Of a DNA stretch of 64,000 bases, positions 18,550-26,944 are shown piece by piece. Both the position numbers and the translations under genes were made by a program. Source of the stretch: Cyclobacteriaceae bacterium (GTDB taxonomy: Bacteria > Bacteroidota > Bacteroidia > Cytophagales > Cyclobacteriaceae); NCBI GenBank assembly GCA_020832305.1, contig JAFIEV010000082.1, forward strand, positions 186,001-250,000, written 5' to 3'. The number at the start of each line of letters is the position of its first letter. Position 1 is the first letter of the stretch. The notes under the pieces are model-generated. The model made no database searches. It saw only the letters and a list, made by a program, of their open reading frames with translations, and was not told the origin of the DNA.

Positions 18550-19917
18550 TTGGAAAGTGGATATGGATGGCTAAGTCTGATTCCTACCCTCGTGGTCCTG
18601 CTGGTAGCACTCATCAGTAGAAAAACTTTTGAAGCGCTGTTAATTGGGTGTTTTGCCGGATTTATTATGCTATCGGGCCCATCTGCATTGAGCCATTTCA
18701 CAGATGTCCTGGTGTCTACGATGCAGGATGATACAGTAGCCTGGATCGTACTGGTTTGTGCCTTATTTGGTTCGCTGATCAATATGCTTATTCGCTCGGG
18801 TGGTTCTTTTGCCTTCGCCCGTTGGTTGCTCAGGTATGTAAAAAATCGCCAACATGCCCTCCTGGCAACCTGGGCTTTAGGACTTTGCATATTTATAGAC
18901 GATTATCTCAATTCGCTCACGGTGGGCACGTCTATGAAAAAAATTACGGATAAATTTCTTGTTAGCCGCGAAATGCTTGCCTATGTAGTAGATTCTACAG
19001 CTGCACCGATATGTGTATTGGTTCCGCTGAGTACCTGGGCCATTTATATTTCCGGCCTGCTGGAGAACAATCAGGTCGCATCCATAGGAGAGGGCCTGGC
19101 AACCTATATACAGGTAATCCCTTATATTCTGTATTCCTGGTTTGCAGTAATTATTGTTCCATTTGTTGCAATGGGTTGGCTGCCCCTGGCCGGTCCCATG
19201 CGCAAGGCAGAGCTCAGAGCCAGAAAAACTGGTTTCCTTAAACCCCCCATGTCTGAGGCCATCAGCTTTGATTTCAGTGAAGAGCCTGATCCGGACGTTA
19301 TTCCCAGAATACTCAATTTTGTATTGCCAGTATTAGTTTTAATCGCTGCGACTGTGTATTTCGACATTGATGCTCTGAAAGGTATTATAGTTGCGGTAGC
19401 TTTTTCAACCGCTTTGTTTTGGATACAAAAGCTTCTTGACTTTGCCGCCTTATCTAAAGCTGTATTCGACGGTATTAAATCAATGATGTACCCATTGGCC
19501 ATTATCATAATGTCATTTGTGCTCAAGGTGGTAAATGATGAACTCATGCTTACCGAATTTATAATTGGTTCTCTCGAGCCATGGCTTAAAGGCGCCTGGT
19601 TGCCGGTTTTTACCTTTATTACCTTATCATTGATAACCTTTAGTACCGGTTCATTCTGGGGTGTCTTTGCCATTAGCTTTCCCATTATTATCCCGCTGGC
19701 CAAAGCGCTGGACGTACATATGATGCTGGCCATCGGATCCGTAATAAGCAGTGGAGCTTTCGGGTCGCATGCCTGCTTTTATGGCGATAGCACTGTATTA
19801 TCGGCCACAAGTGCAGGTTGCAATAATATGGCACATGCCACAACACAGCTGCCCTATTCTTTGCTGGCAGCTGCATTCACTGCCCTAATGTATATTTATC
19901 TTGGTTTCACTTTATGA
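18550..19917 (+). CDS. NhaC-type Na+/H+ antiporter family transporter
   Basis: A 455-residue polytopic membrane protein with about 11-12 hydrophobic helices, of the NhaC/YfcC-like superfamily. Recognisable stretches are CIFIDDYLNSLTVGTSMKKI, DSTAAPICVLVPLSTWAIYISG and SFWGVFAISFPIIIPLA, plus the final SHACFYGDSTVLSATSAGCNN. This superfamily includes Na+/H+ antiporters and also exchangers for malate/lactate, arginine/ornithine and other organic substrates. Being embedded in an agmatine/polyamine cluster, it may import N-carbamoylputrescine, agmatine or GABA (inference). The start is a TTG at 18550; no in-frame ATG is near. The stop overlaps the next start as ATGA. Confidence 0.82.
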   Translation: MESGYGWLSLIPTLVVLLVALISRKTFEALLIGCFAGFIMLSGPSALSHFTDVLVSTMQDDTVAWIVLVCALFGSLINMLIRSGGSFAFARWLLRYVKNRQHALLATWALGLCIFIDDYLNSLTVGTSMKKITDKFLVSREMLAYVVDSTAAPICVLVPLSTWAIYISGLLENNQVASIGEGLATYIQVIPYILYSWFAVIIVPFVAMGWLPLAGPMRKAELRARKTGFLKPPMSEAISFDFSEEPDPDVIPRILNFVLPVLVLIAATVYFDIDALKGIIVAVAFSTALFWIQKLLDFAALSKAVFDGIKSMMYPLAIIIMSFVLKVVNDELMLTEFIIGSLEPWLKGAWLPVFTFITLSLITFSTGSFWGVFAISFPIIIPLAKALDVHMMLAIGSVISSGAFGSHACFYGDSTVLSATSAGCNNMAHATTQLPYSLLAAAFTALMYIYLGFTL

Positions 19918-20789
19918 GTAAACGATTGCCGTTCATGGAAGAAATAAAAATTGCCCTAGTACAATTAAGCTGCGGTCCCGATGTAACAGAAAATGAGCTT
20001 AAAACCATCCGGCACATACGGGAGGCCGCTGAAAAAGGTGCGAAAATCATTTGTCTTCAGGAGCTTTTCAATGCGAAATATTTCCCGCAAAATGTCGATG
20101 CCGAATTTTACAATCTGGCTATGGACTGGCCCGGAAAAACAGGTACACAGCTCATGAAACTTGCAGCAGATTTGCAGGTTGTACTCATTGTTCCTGTGTA
20201 TGAAAAAGCCGCACCAGGCATATATTTTAATTCTGTATTCATTATTGATGCCGATGGTGTCTGTATAGGGAAATACCGCAAAACCCATATACCCGATGGC
20301 CCACAGTACCATGAAAAATACTATTTTACTCCTGGAAACCTGGGTTACCCTGTTTTTGATACCCGGTATGGTCGTATCGCTGTAGCCATTTGCTGGGATG
20401 AATGGTACCCTGAAGTTTCGAGAATTCTGGCGCTCAAAGGACCATTTATTATTTTTTATCCCTCTGCCATAGGATCAGAACCCGACCACCCTGATCTTTC
20501 TACATATCCGGCCTGGGAAACCGTAATCCGTTCACATGGTATCGCCAACGGGTTGTTCGTAGCTGCAGTAAATCGGGTGGGCCCTGAAGATGATATGTGT
20601 TTTTACGGTCAGAGTTTCGTGGCTGATCCTTTTGGCGCCAAACTCGCCGAAGCTTCCGACAGCCATGACGAAGTTCTACTGGCAGACATAGACCTTTCAC
20701 GTATTAAAAAACAAAGAGATATACTTCAGTTTTTCCGTGATCGTCGTATTGATACCTATCAGGAAATCCTCCAGAGAATTATAGAATAG
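19914..20789 (+). CDS. aguB: N-carbamoylputrescine amidase (nitrilase superfamily)
   Basis: A 291-residue carbon-nitrogen hydrolase. The catalytic triad is visible: Glu at about 50 (ICLQELFNAKYF), Lys at about 123 (GKYRKTHIPDGP) and Cys at about 160 (AVAICWDEWYPEVSR). CWDEWYPE, GPQYHEKYYFTPG and DRRIDTY are typical of N-carbamoylputrescine amidohydrolases, which release putrescine, CO2 and ammonia. It pairs with the agmatine deiminase at 15687. No signal peptide, so cytoplasmic. ATGA overlap with the transporter gene supports the start at 19914; the internal Met at codon 8 (19935) is an alternative. Confidence 0.92.
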   Translation: MSKRLPFMEEIKIALVQLSCGPDVTENELKTIRHIREAAEKGAKIICLQELFNAKYFPQNVDAEFYNLAMDWPGKTGTQLMKLAADLQVVLIVPVYEKAAPGIYFNSVFIIDADGVCIGKYRKTHIPDGPQYHEKYYFTPGNLGYPVFDTRYGRIAVAICWDEWYPEVSRILALKGPFIIFYPSAIGSEPDHPDLSTYPAWETVIRSHGIANGLFVAAVNRVGPEDDMCFYGQSFVADPFGAKLAEASDSHDEVLLADIDLSRIKKQRDILQFFRDRRIDTYQEILQRIIE

Positions 20790-20791
20790 CA

Positions 20792-21427
20792 ATGATATAC
20801 CATGAACCAGGTGCCGGTACTGTTTTGCGACAAACCTGCAGAGAAGACGTAAACGAACTCGAAAGATTGCAGATTATCGTCTTTCCCGATCTCGATGATC
20901 AGGAGCGTTTCAAAGCAAGTCATTATCTGCATCATATTGCAATGTTTCCCGAGGGACAAATGCTTATAGAAAATAAGGGTGAAATCATTGGTATGACCAC
21001 AACCATACGTTATCATTTTGACCCTGCCAACCCAAAACACACTTTTGCCGAGATGATAACTGGAGGTTATTGTTACAGCCACCAACCCGATGGTGACTGG
21101 CTTTATGGTCTGGATATAGGTATTCATCCCCAATACCGTGGTAAAGGTTATGCAAGAGCATTATACCAACAACGGTTTAACCTGGTGAAAAAACTGGGGC
21201 TCTGCGGAGAAGTAACTGTTGGAATGCTGAATGGCTATGGACAATATAAAGATTTAATGCCGGCAGAAGAATACTATATCGAAGTATGCCAGGGCAAACG
21301 ATTTGATCCTACGGTGAGTGTTCAAATGAAAGCCGGTTTTACACCAAATGGTTTAATAGAAGAATATGTAAATGATCCAACCTGTGGTAATTATGGCGTT
21401 TTGCTTTTAAAAAAATTCAACGCCTGA
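20792..21427 (+). CDS. GNAT-family N-acetyltransferase
   Basis: A 211-residue GNAT protein with the acetyl-CoA binding motif A in LYGLDIGIHPQYRGKGYARALYQQRF (residues about 107-132). It starts 2 bases after the amidase stop. In Firmicutes and others a GNAT domain is fused to a carbon-nitrogen hydrolase in one chain (YhcX-type); here the two are separate but adjacent, which argues for a shared task, perhaps acetylation of putrescine or a related amine (inference). Confidence 0.85.
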   Translation: MIYHEPGAGTVLRQTCREDVNELERLQIIVFPDLDDQERFKASHYLHHIAMFPEGQMLIENKGEIIGMTTTIRYHFDPANPKHTFAEMITGGYCYSHQPDGDWLYGLDIGIHPQYRGKGYARALYQQRFNLVKKLGLCGEVTVGMLNGYGQYKDLMPAEEYYIEVCQGKRFDPTVSVQMKAGFTPNGLIEEYVNDPTCGNYGVLLLKKFNA

Positions 21428-21616
21428 TTGGCTGGATTTTCACTTACAGCTCAGGTTAATAAAAAGTTTGCTTAAAAAGTATGCTTCTAAAACATAAATT
21501 CAGGATCTTAAAATAAAATAAATCAACAAGATAGACGATTTTCAGCGCGTCGTATATATTGTACTGTGAAAATGGTTTAAACTTATTATATCAGTTTGAA
21601 AACGAAAAATTACCAT

Positions 21617-22948
21617 ATGAAAACCATTCATCTAAAAACATCAATTCCCGGGCCACAGAGCCAGAAAATCCTTGATAGAAGGGCTGCAGCCACTCCAGCT
21701 GGTCTTGCTAAATCTACCAATGTAGTGGTAAAAAGCGCCAAAGGCGCTGTGGTGGAAGATGTGGATGGCAATATACTGCTCGACTTCGCCGGGGGTATAG
21801 GTATGCTCAATGCCGGTCACCGCCCGGATGCCGTGGTAAATGCCATCAAAGAGCAGCTGGATCAATTTATACATTCATGTGCCTTGGTTACAACATTTGA
21901 ACCCTATGTAAATCTGGCTGAGAAACTTAACGAGCTAACGCCCGGTGATTTCCCTAAAAAAACCCTTCTCAGTTGCTCTGGTTCTGAAGCTGTAGAAAAT
22001 GCTGTAAAAGTATCAAGAGCTTATACTGGTCGCCAAGCCATCATTACCTTTGAGGGAGCATACCATGGCAGAACCCTGCTTACACTTGGAATGACCAGCA
22101 AATATGCATTGTTTAAAAAAGGTTTTGGTCCTTTTCCCTCTGAGATATATCGGCTGCCGGCTCCAAATCTGTACCGCAAACCTTCAGCATTAAGCGACGA
22201 AGAATATCTTGATCACTGCATACAACAATTAGACCATGCGTTTATTGCACAGGTCGATCCGACTTCAGTAGCCGCCATCGTTATTGAGCCCATGCAGGGT
22301 GAAGCCGGCTTTATTCCCATACCAGCACCTTTCCTGCAAAGGATACGTGAAATATGTGATCAATATGGTATTGTGATGGTGGCAGATGAGATTCAGTCTG
22401 GTTTTGGACGTACGGGTAAATGGTTTGCCATTGAACATAGTGGAGTAGTCCCCGACCTGATTACCATGGCCAAATCATTAGGGTCGGGCTTGCCCATCAG
22501 CGCCCTTACCGGTAAAGCTGAAATTATGGATGCTCCACACCTCGGGGGCGTGGGTGGTACCTATGGAGGAAGTCCAATTGCTGCTGTAGCCGCTTTGAAG
22601 ACCATAGAAACCTTCGAAAAAGAAAATCTTCTGGAAAAATCAGTAAGCCTGGGCAAAGAAATGCAACAAAGGCTGGAAATATTTAAGGAAAAATACCATT
22701 CTATTGGTGATGTAAGGGGTCTTGGTAGCATGCGACTGATGGAATTTGTGTCTGATCCGCTAAAGAAGACCCCTGATCCTGAAAAAACACTTGCCATTAT
22801 CCGGGATGCGGTCTCTAAGGGTCTGATATTGATCAGGGCCGGACTGTACTCCAATTGCATAAGACTGCTGCCTCCGTTGGTCACTACTTTAGATCAAATA
22901 CACGAAGGCCTCGATATTTTGGAATCAAGTATTGCCATGCACGATTGA
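21617..22948 (+). CDS. gabT: Class III aminotransferase, GabT-like (second copy)
   Basis: A 443-residue PLP aminotransferase of the 4-aminobutyrate type. Motifs: DFAGGIGMLNAGHRPD, GSEAVENAVKVSRAY, GAYHGRTLLTLGMTSK, VIEPMQGEAGF, VADEIQSGFGRTGKW and ITMAKSLGSGLPISALTG with the PLP Lys. It is clearly a paralogue of the protein at 14369 but diverged along its whole length, so the two probably take different amines (for example putrescine versus GABA). The start at the ATG 21617 is preferred over the upstream TTG at 21596. A gap of 189 bp separates it from the GNAT gene, so it may have its own promoter; none was found. Confidence 0.9.
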   Translation: MKTIHLKTSIPGPQSQKILDRRAAATPAGLAKSTNVVVKSAKGAVVEDVDGNILLDFAGGIGMLNAGHRPDAVVNAIKEQLDQFIHSCALVTTFEPYVNLAEKLNELTPGDFPKKTLLSCSGSEAVENAVKVSRAYTGRQAIITFEGAYHGRTLLTLGMTSKYALFKKGFGPFPSEIYRLPAPNLYRKPSALSDEEYLDHCIQQLDHAFIAQVDPTSVAAIVIEPMQGEAGFIPIPAPFLQRIREICDQYGIVMVADEIQSGFGRTGKWFAIEHSGVVPDLITMAKSLGSGLPISALTGKAEIMDAPHLGGVGGTYGGSPIAAVAALKTIETFEKENLLEKSVSLGKEMQQRLEIFKEKYHSIGDVRGLGSMRLMEFVSDPLKKTPDPEKTLAIIRDAVSKGLILIRAGLYSNCIRLLPPLVTTLDQIHEGLDILESSIAMHD

Positions 22949-22956
22949 TATCTGAG

Positions 22957-24447
22957 ATGCAGACTTTGTACTACAACGGAAGATTCTGGTCAGGCGAAAA
23001 TTGGCTCAATGAAACAGCCGGCATCCTTGTAAACGGTAATCGCATTGAATCCTTACTCTCAAAAGAAGCACTTAACCATACGATGCAACGGCATGATCTG
23101 CATATGATCGACCTAAATCAGCAAAATATGTACCCTGGCTTTTGGGAATCTCATATACATATATGGAAGCTCGGCAACCTGATGCGCAGTATTGTTGACC
23201 TAAGGTCATGTAATTCTGTAAACGAGATTTGTGAAGCATTGCAGCTTTGGCGCGAACAACATCCTGATGCGAAATGGATCGTTGGAAGGGGTTTCAACGA
23301 AGCTTTATTTGACAATCATACCATGCCTGTCGCCGATGACTTCGGGAAATTGGGTGATGGGATTAACATTTTTATTGTACGCACCTGTGCACATATCGCA
23401 GTTGTTAATGCAGCGGCCCTCAGGCAGCTGGAAAAATATGTAGATGCCCTGCCTCCTGGAGGAAAAATGGGAAGGGACGCCCTGGGAAGGTATAATGGGA
23501 GATTATATGAAACGGCCCTTAATGTCGTCTATAATATGTTACCCAAAATGTCTGATGATGTATATATGCAAGACATTCTGGTTGCTCAGGATTCGCTATG
23601 GCAAGAAGGTTATCGCTATGCTACTGATCCTTCGGTAAGTCAGCGGCTTTTTCGGGCATTCGAAAATCTGAACCGTCAATCAAGCCTCAAATTACATATT
23701 GAGCTTATTCCTGATGCACTCGACGAAAGTGGCAGTCCTATGAATTTTTTGCAAGAACCTTATTCGGATAGAAAGCTCAGCGCTCGCTTTGTAAAGTTTT
23801 TTGCAGATGGTGGCCTTAGTGGTAAAACCGCTGCCTTATCCAGAAATTACAAAAACGATGATGGCCGGGGTTGGCTAAGAATGACCGATGATTTGTTTTT
23901 AAACAGTGCGATGCGATTTGCCTCCAGGGGCTTTGGTCTGGCAACACATGCAATTGGTGATCTGGCCATTGAGCAAACCTTGAAGGTTTACCGGAAAATA
24001 AGAAAGCATTTTGGTTATGATATTTTGCTGCGCATTGAACACCTGGGCCTGCCCTCCGAAACCCATTTACAGGAAATTTATAAGCTTGGTATTAAGGTGG
24101 TGAGCCAACCGGTCTTTATTACTGAATTGGGCAAGAACTTTCTACAATATCTGGATGACACCTACCTCAGGCAATGCTATCCTTTTAAATCTATGTTAGA
24201 TCATGGTATAGACCTGGCCTTTTCATCAGATGCCCCGGTGGTAAAGGATTTCAGCATTCAGGGCGCCATAAAAGCAGCTGCATTAAGGGAAGTGCCAGGC
24301 TGGGGCATCATGCAACCGAGCGAGGCTTTAAGCGCTGAAGATGTGTACAAAGCCTACACCCTAAATGGCGCAATAGCCCATGGATATGAAACTTTCCGAG
24401 GAAAACTGGAAAAAAACTATGAAGCAAACTTTAGCATTACACAATAA
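22957..24447 (+). CDS. YtcJ-like metal-dependent amidohydrolase
   Basis: A 496-residue amidohydrolase of the YtcJ/AepA group (N-substituted formamide or imine deformylase-like). Metal-site motifs: PGFWESHIHIW (HxH), KFFADGGLSGKTA, ATHAIGD, LRIEHLG and FSSDAPV. No signal peptide. The start was set to the ATG at 22957, 8 bp after the aminotransferase stop; a longer frame would overlap that gene by about 90 bp. The substrate is unknown. As part of the amine-degradation run it may release an amine from an amide or formamide (inference). Confidence 0.85.
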   Translation: MQTLYYNGRFWSGENWLNETAGILVNGNRIESLLSKEALNHTMQRHDLHMIDLNQQNMYPGFWESHIHIWKLGNLMRSIVDLRSCNSVNEICEALQLWREQHPDAKWIVGRGFNEALFDNHTMPVADDFGKLGDGINIFIVRTCAHIAVVNAAALRQLEKYVDALPPGGKMGRDALGRYNGRLYETALNVVYNMLPKMSDDVYMQDILVAQDSLWQEGYRYATDPSVSQRLFRAFENLNRQSSLKLHIELIPDALDESGSPMNFLQEPYSDRKLSARFVKFFADGGLSGKTAALSRNYKNDDGRGWLRMTDDLFLNSAMRFASRGFGLATHAIGDLAIEQTLKVYRKIRKHFGYDILLRIEHLGLPSETHLQEIYKLGIKVVSQPVFITELGKNFLQYLDDTYLRQCYPFKSMLDHGIDLAFSSDAPVVKDFSIQGAIKAAALREVPGWGIMQPSEALSAEDVYKAYTLNGAIAHGYETFRGKLEKNYEANFSITQ

Positions 24448-24459
24448 AATAAATAGGAT

Positions 24460-25410
24460 ATGAAAAAACGCTATGGTGGTACCATTACCTTAATAATGAT
24501 TCTCTTCCTCCTGATCGCCTGTGAAAAAGAGAGTAAAACAGGTGAGGCGCAAAAACACGAAGCCATGTCAAAAGCCCTGGAATCGCACATAAAGTCATTT
24601 GAGGGAAGGGTCGGATTGTATGTAAAACATCTTGAAACCGGAGAAGAATTTGCCTTTAATGAAAATGATGTTTTCCCAACAGCAAGTCTGGTAAAAGTAC
24701 CCATAATGGTTAAGTTATTCGACAAGCTGGATAAAAATGAAATAAAGCTTCAGGATTCATATACTTACAGCGATAGCCTGGATCTTTATCCCTATCCGGA
24801 TGATGAAGGAATCACCGGCCAACTCAGGGAAGGAGCTCACATTACACTCAATAAGCTGGCCAATCTCATGATATATCTGAGCGATAATGATGCATCATTG
24901 TGGTGCCAGGCGATTGCGGGTGGTGGACTTGAAATCAATGCCTGGCTCGATGCCAATGGATTTGAGCAAACCCGGGTAAACAGCCGCACAGCCGGCAGAG
25001 AAGCTGATCGCGAAAAAATGGGCTGGGGACAAACAACACCCAGGGAAATGGCTGAACTTCTCGTTAAGATTTACCGTGGAGAGGCGGTTAGCCAAGCTGC
25101 TGATGAAGAAATGTACCGCATGTTGGGAAGAGTTATCTATCATGGTGAGGCCCTGGCAGGCATACCACCAGACGTTCAGGCAGCATCAAAGCAAGGAGCT
25201 ATCTCCAGGTCGAGGTCAGAAGTGGTTTTGGTAAATGCTCCAGCCGGAGACTATGTGTTTTGCATCATAACCGATGACCAGCAAGATACATCCTGGGAAT
25301 TTGATAATGATGGATTTCGTTTTCTACGGGAAATATCTAATGAACTTTGGAATTATTTCGAGCCTCATAAACCTTATCAACTCCGGACGCAATTGGAAAA
25401 ATACTGGTAG
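24460..25410 (+). CDS. Class A beta-lactamase-like serine hydrolase, lipoprotein
   Basis: A 316-residue exported protein. The signal ends in a good lipobox (LLIAC, Cys 21), so outer-envelope lipoprotein. It has the SxxK motif SLVK at about 76-79 and an SDN motif at 141-143, and SKQG near residue 246 takes the place of KTG. A clear omega-loop ExxLN motif is not seen. The fold is that of penicillin-interacting serine hydrolases, but the missing deacylation Glu and altered KTG argue against an efficient beta-lactamase. A peptidase or esterase role is possible. It follows the amidohydrolase by 12 bp and ends the cluster. Confidence 0.8.
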   Translation: MKKRYGGTITLIMILFLLIACEKESKTGEAQKHEAMSKALESHIKSFEGRVGLYVKHLETGEEFAFNENDVFPTASLVKVPIMVKLFDKLDKNEIKLQDSYTYSDSLDLYPYPDDEGITGQLREGAHITLNKLANLMIYLSDNDASLWCQAIAGGGLEINAWLDANGFEQTRVNSRTAGREADREKMGWGQTTPREMAELLVKIYRGEAVSQAADEEMYRMLGRVIYHGEALAGIPPDVQAASKQGAISRSRSEVVLVNAPAGDYVFCIITDDQQDTSWEFDNDGFRFLREISNELWNYFEPHKPYQLRTQLEKYW

Positions 25411-25418
25411 TTAATGGT

Positions 25419-26384
25419 TTAATGAAGTATGACGTTATCAAAGGTGGCCGTCATTTCCTGGTGAAACTGCTGATAGACATCCCTGTCAGATATAAGGGAA
25501 ATGATTATTGTATGGTTTTTTCGTTGAAAAGCTGTAATAAGTACTTTTGAAAAATCTCCGTTTTCATGTAACAATTCGTACTCATACAAATAACCTTCTG
25601 GCAGATACTTAATGATAAATTCAGATCTTGGTAAATGCTCGGCTATTTTACTGGCCTGATAATAGGTTATTTTATCCAAAGGCAGAGACAATCCCTTCAT
25701 CATCGCAACGGATATATGCGCTTTGTCTACATTATCTAAAGGCAGAGAGAATATATTAACATCGCGATTACTTGTTTTTCTGTCTTTTTTAAATGACTCA
25801 TGCATCCACAATGAGAAACCTTGTTTTCTGAACTTTACTTTTTGAAATGCTTTCCAGTCGAGCATATCAGGATTGTTAATCTTGATTTTTGTACCAAAAC
25901 CATAAAAACCAAAAAGTTTCCAAACCTGCATAGGGTCTTTCTTAAATAAAAATAAAGCCGATTCACGGTCTTCCATTTCATTTTTATCGTATTCGACCTG
26001 CACTAATACAGAGTGATTATCAAGGGCGTACCTTAGGCTTAAACTTCTGGCTTTCATTTCAGGTTCTTTTTCCAGGTCGGCAAAGTTAAAAACGGCAAAG
26101 GAGGGGTTGCTCAATGATTTTTGATCTGCTATCGTTTTGAGTAAATTAAGAGCTGAAGCAGCGTTTGTCCACCATTTATCACCTAAATTGACTTCATCAT
26201 GTAAAGTTGAATGCCCAAGCTGATATTCACCTTCTTTTAAAAGTTGGAAAAAATCCTGAGCGATTAATAATACTTCTATCTTCTCCCTGGAGCTTGCCTC
26301 ATGCCATTGTATTGGCTGAGCCATAAGCCCTGGGAAAATTTTAACTGAAATAATCAGCACTATGGTTAAAAAAAATCTTATCAT
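25419..26384 (-). CDS. Hypothetical exported protein
   Basis: A 321-residue protein with an N-terminal signal peptide (IRFFLTIVLIISVKIFPGLMAQ) and no recognisable domain. It is rich in charged and aromatic residues, with no Cys and no obvious catalytic motif. The start is the ATG at 26384, which overlaps the stop region of the gene upstream; the longer frame would run back through it. It is the third gene of a minus-strand trio with the GDYXXLXY and DUF2157 genes, which suggests a shared envelope-related role, but no function can be assigned. Confidence 0.7.
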   Translation of the reverse strand: MIRFFLTIVLIISVKIFPGLMAQPIQWHEASSREKIEVLLIAQDFFQLLKEGEYQLGHSTLHDEVNLGDKWWTNAASALNLLKTIADQKSLSNPSFAVFNFADLEKEPEMKARSLSLRYALDNHSVLVQVEYDKNEMEDRESALFLFKKDPMQVWKLFGFYGFGTKIKINNPDMLDWKAFQKVKFRKQGFSLWMHESFKKDRKTSNRDVNIFSLPLDNVDKAHISVAMMKGLSLPLDKITYYQASKIAEHLPRSEFIIKYLPEGYLYEYELLHENGDFSKVLITAFQRKNHTIIISLISDRDVYQQFHQEMTATFDNVILH

Positions 26385-26385
26385 A

Positions 26386-26943
26386 TCAATGGCTTCCTCT
26401 TTCTTTGAACCATTCAGGTACAGGCTTGTTTTGAATATACAATTCTTCCAACACCGCCAATCCATTTAAAATCCTAACCTGCGCCCAACCTTCAATGCCA
26501 GCTTCTGCATAGATCCTTTCAATATCAGGGGCAATAAATTCACCTGCATAGTATCTGTTAAAAGGTATTTGCAAGTTAATTTGAAGCTGATTTCCCAACC
26601 TTTGAACGCTTTCAATTCTGGTTTCGAAGTACAGTCCTGCCACCGGTCTTTTCCTCGAAATATTTACGATACGTGCATACCCATCAAAATGCTCTCTGAC
26701 AATGGCAAATACTTTTTCATTACGCTGCCATAGCTGTCCGGAAGAAACCCTTAGGGTTGTATTTTCAAAATTAAGATCGACATATTTTCCCCTGAATACA
26801 TCAATCGGGTCTATTGGTTCTGTTTTAAATCGCACAATTTTTCCTTTGCGCAGGGTATTTTCCCGTTCTGCAATCATTCCTGCCGGAATCCACCATTGCG
26901 CCACAAAAAGAGCCAGTAATACGATAATTCCAACTTGTTTCAT
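26386..26943 (-). CDS. GDYXXLXY-domain protein
   Basis: A 185-residue protein with an N-terminal signal or membrane anchor (VGIIVLLALFVAQWWIP) and the family motif DVFRGKYVDLNF (residues about 48-59), a variant of GDYxxLxY. Proteins of this family nearly always lie next to a DUF2157 membrane protein, as here (1-base gap). They are presumed to act together in the envelope; the biochemical role is unknown. Confidence 0.82.
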   Translation of the reverse strand: MKQVGIIVLLALFVAQWWIPAGMIAERENTLRKGKIVRFKTEPIDPIDVFRGKYVDLNFENTTLRVSSGQLWQRNEKVFAIVREHFDGYARIVNISRKRPVAGLYFETRIESVQRLGNQLQINLQIPFNRYYAGEFIAPDIERIYAEAGIEGWAQVRILNGLAVLEELYIQNKPVPEWFKERGSH

Positions 26944-26944
26944 A

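Noticed and set aside
19122-19733. A 203-residue minus-strand ORF inside the NhaC-type gene
   Set aside because: Antisense shadow of a strongly conserved membrane protein; low-complexity Ser/Ile/Lys composition and no domain.
22855-22956. Longer amidohydrolase frame overlapping the aminotransferase gene
   Set aside because: The first 34 codons lie within the conserved end of the upstream gene; the ATG at 22957 is 8 bp after its stop.
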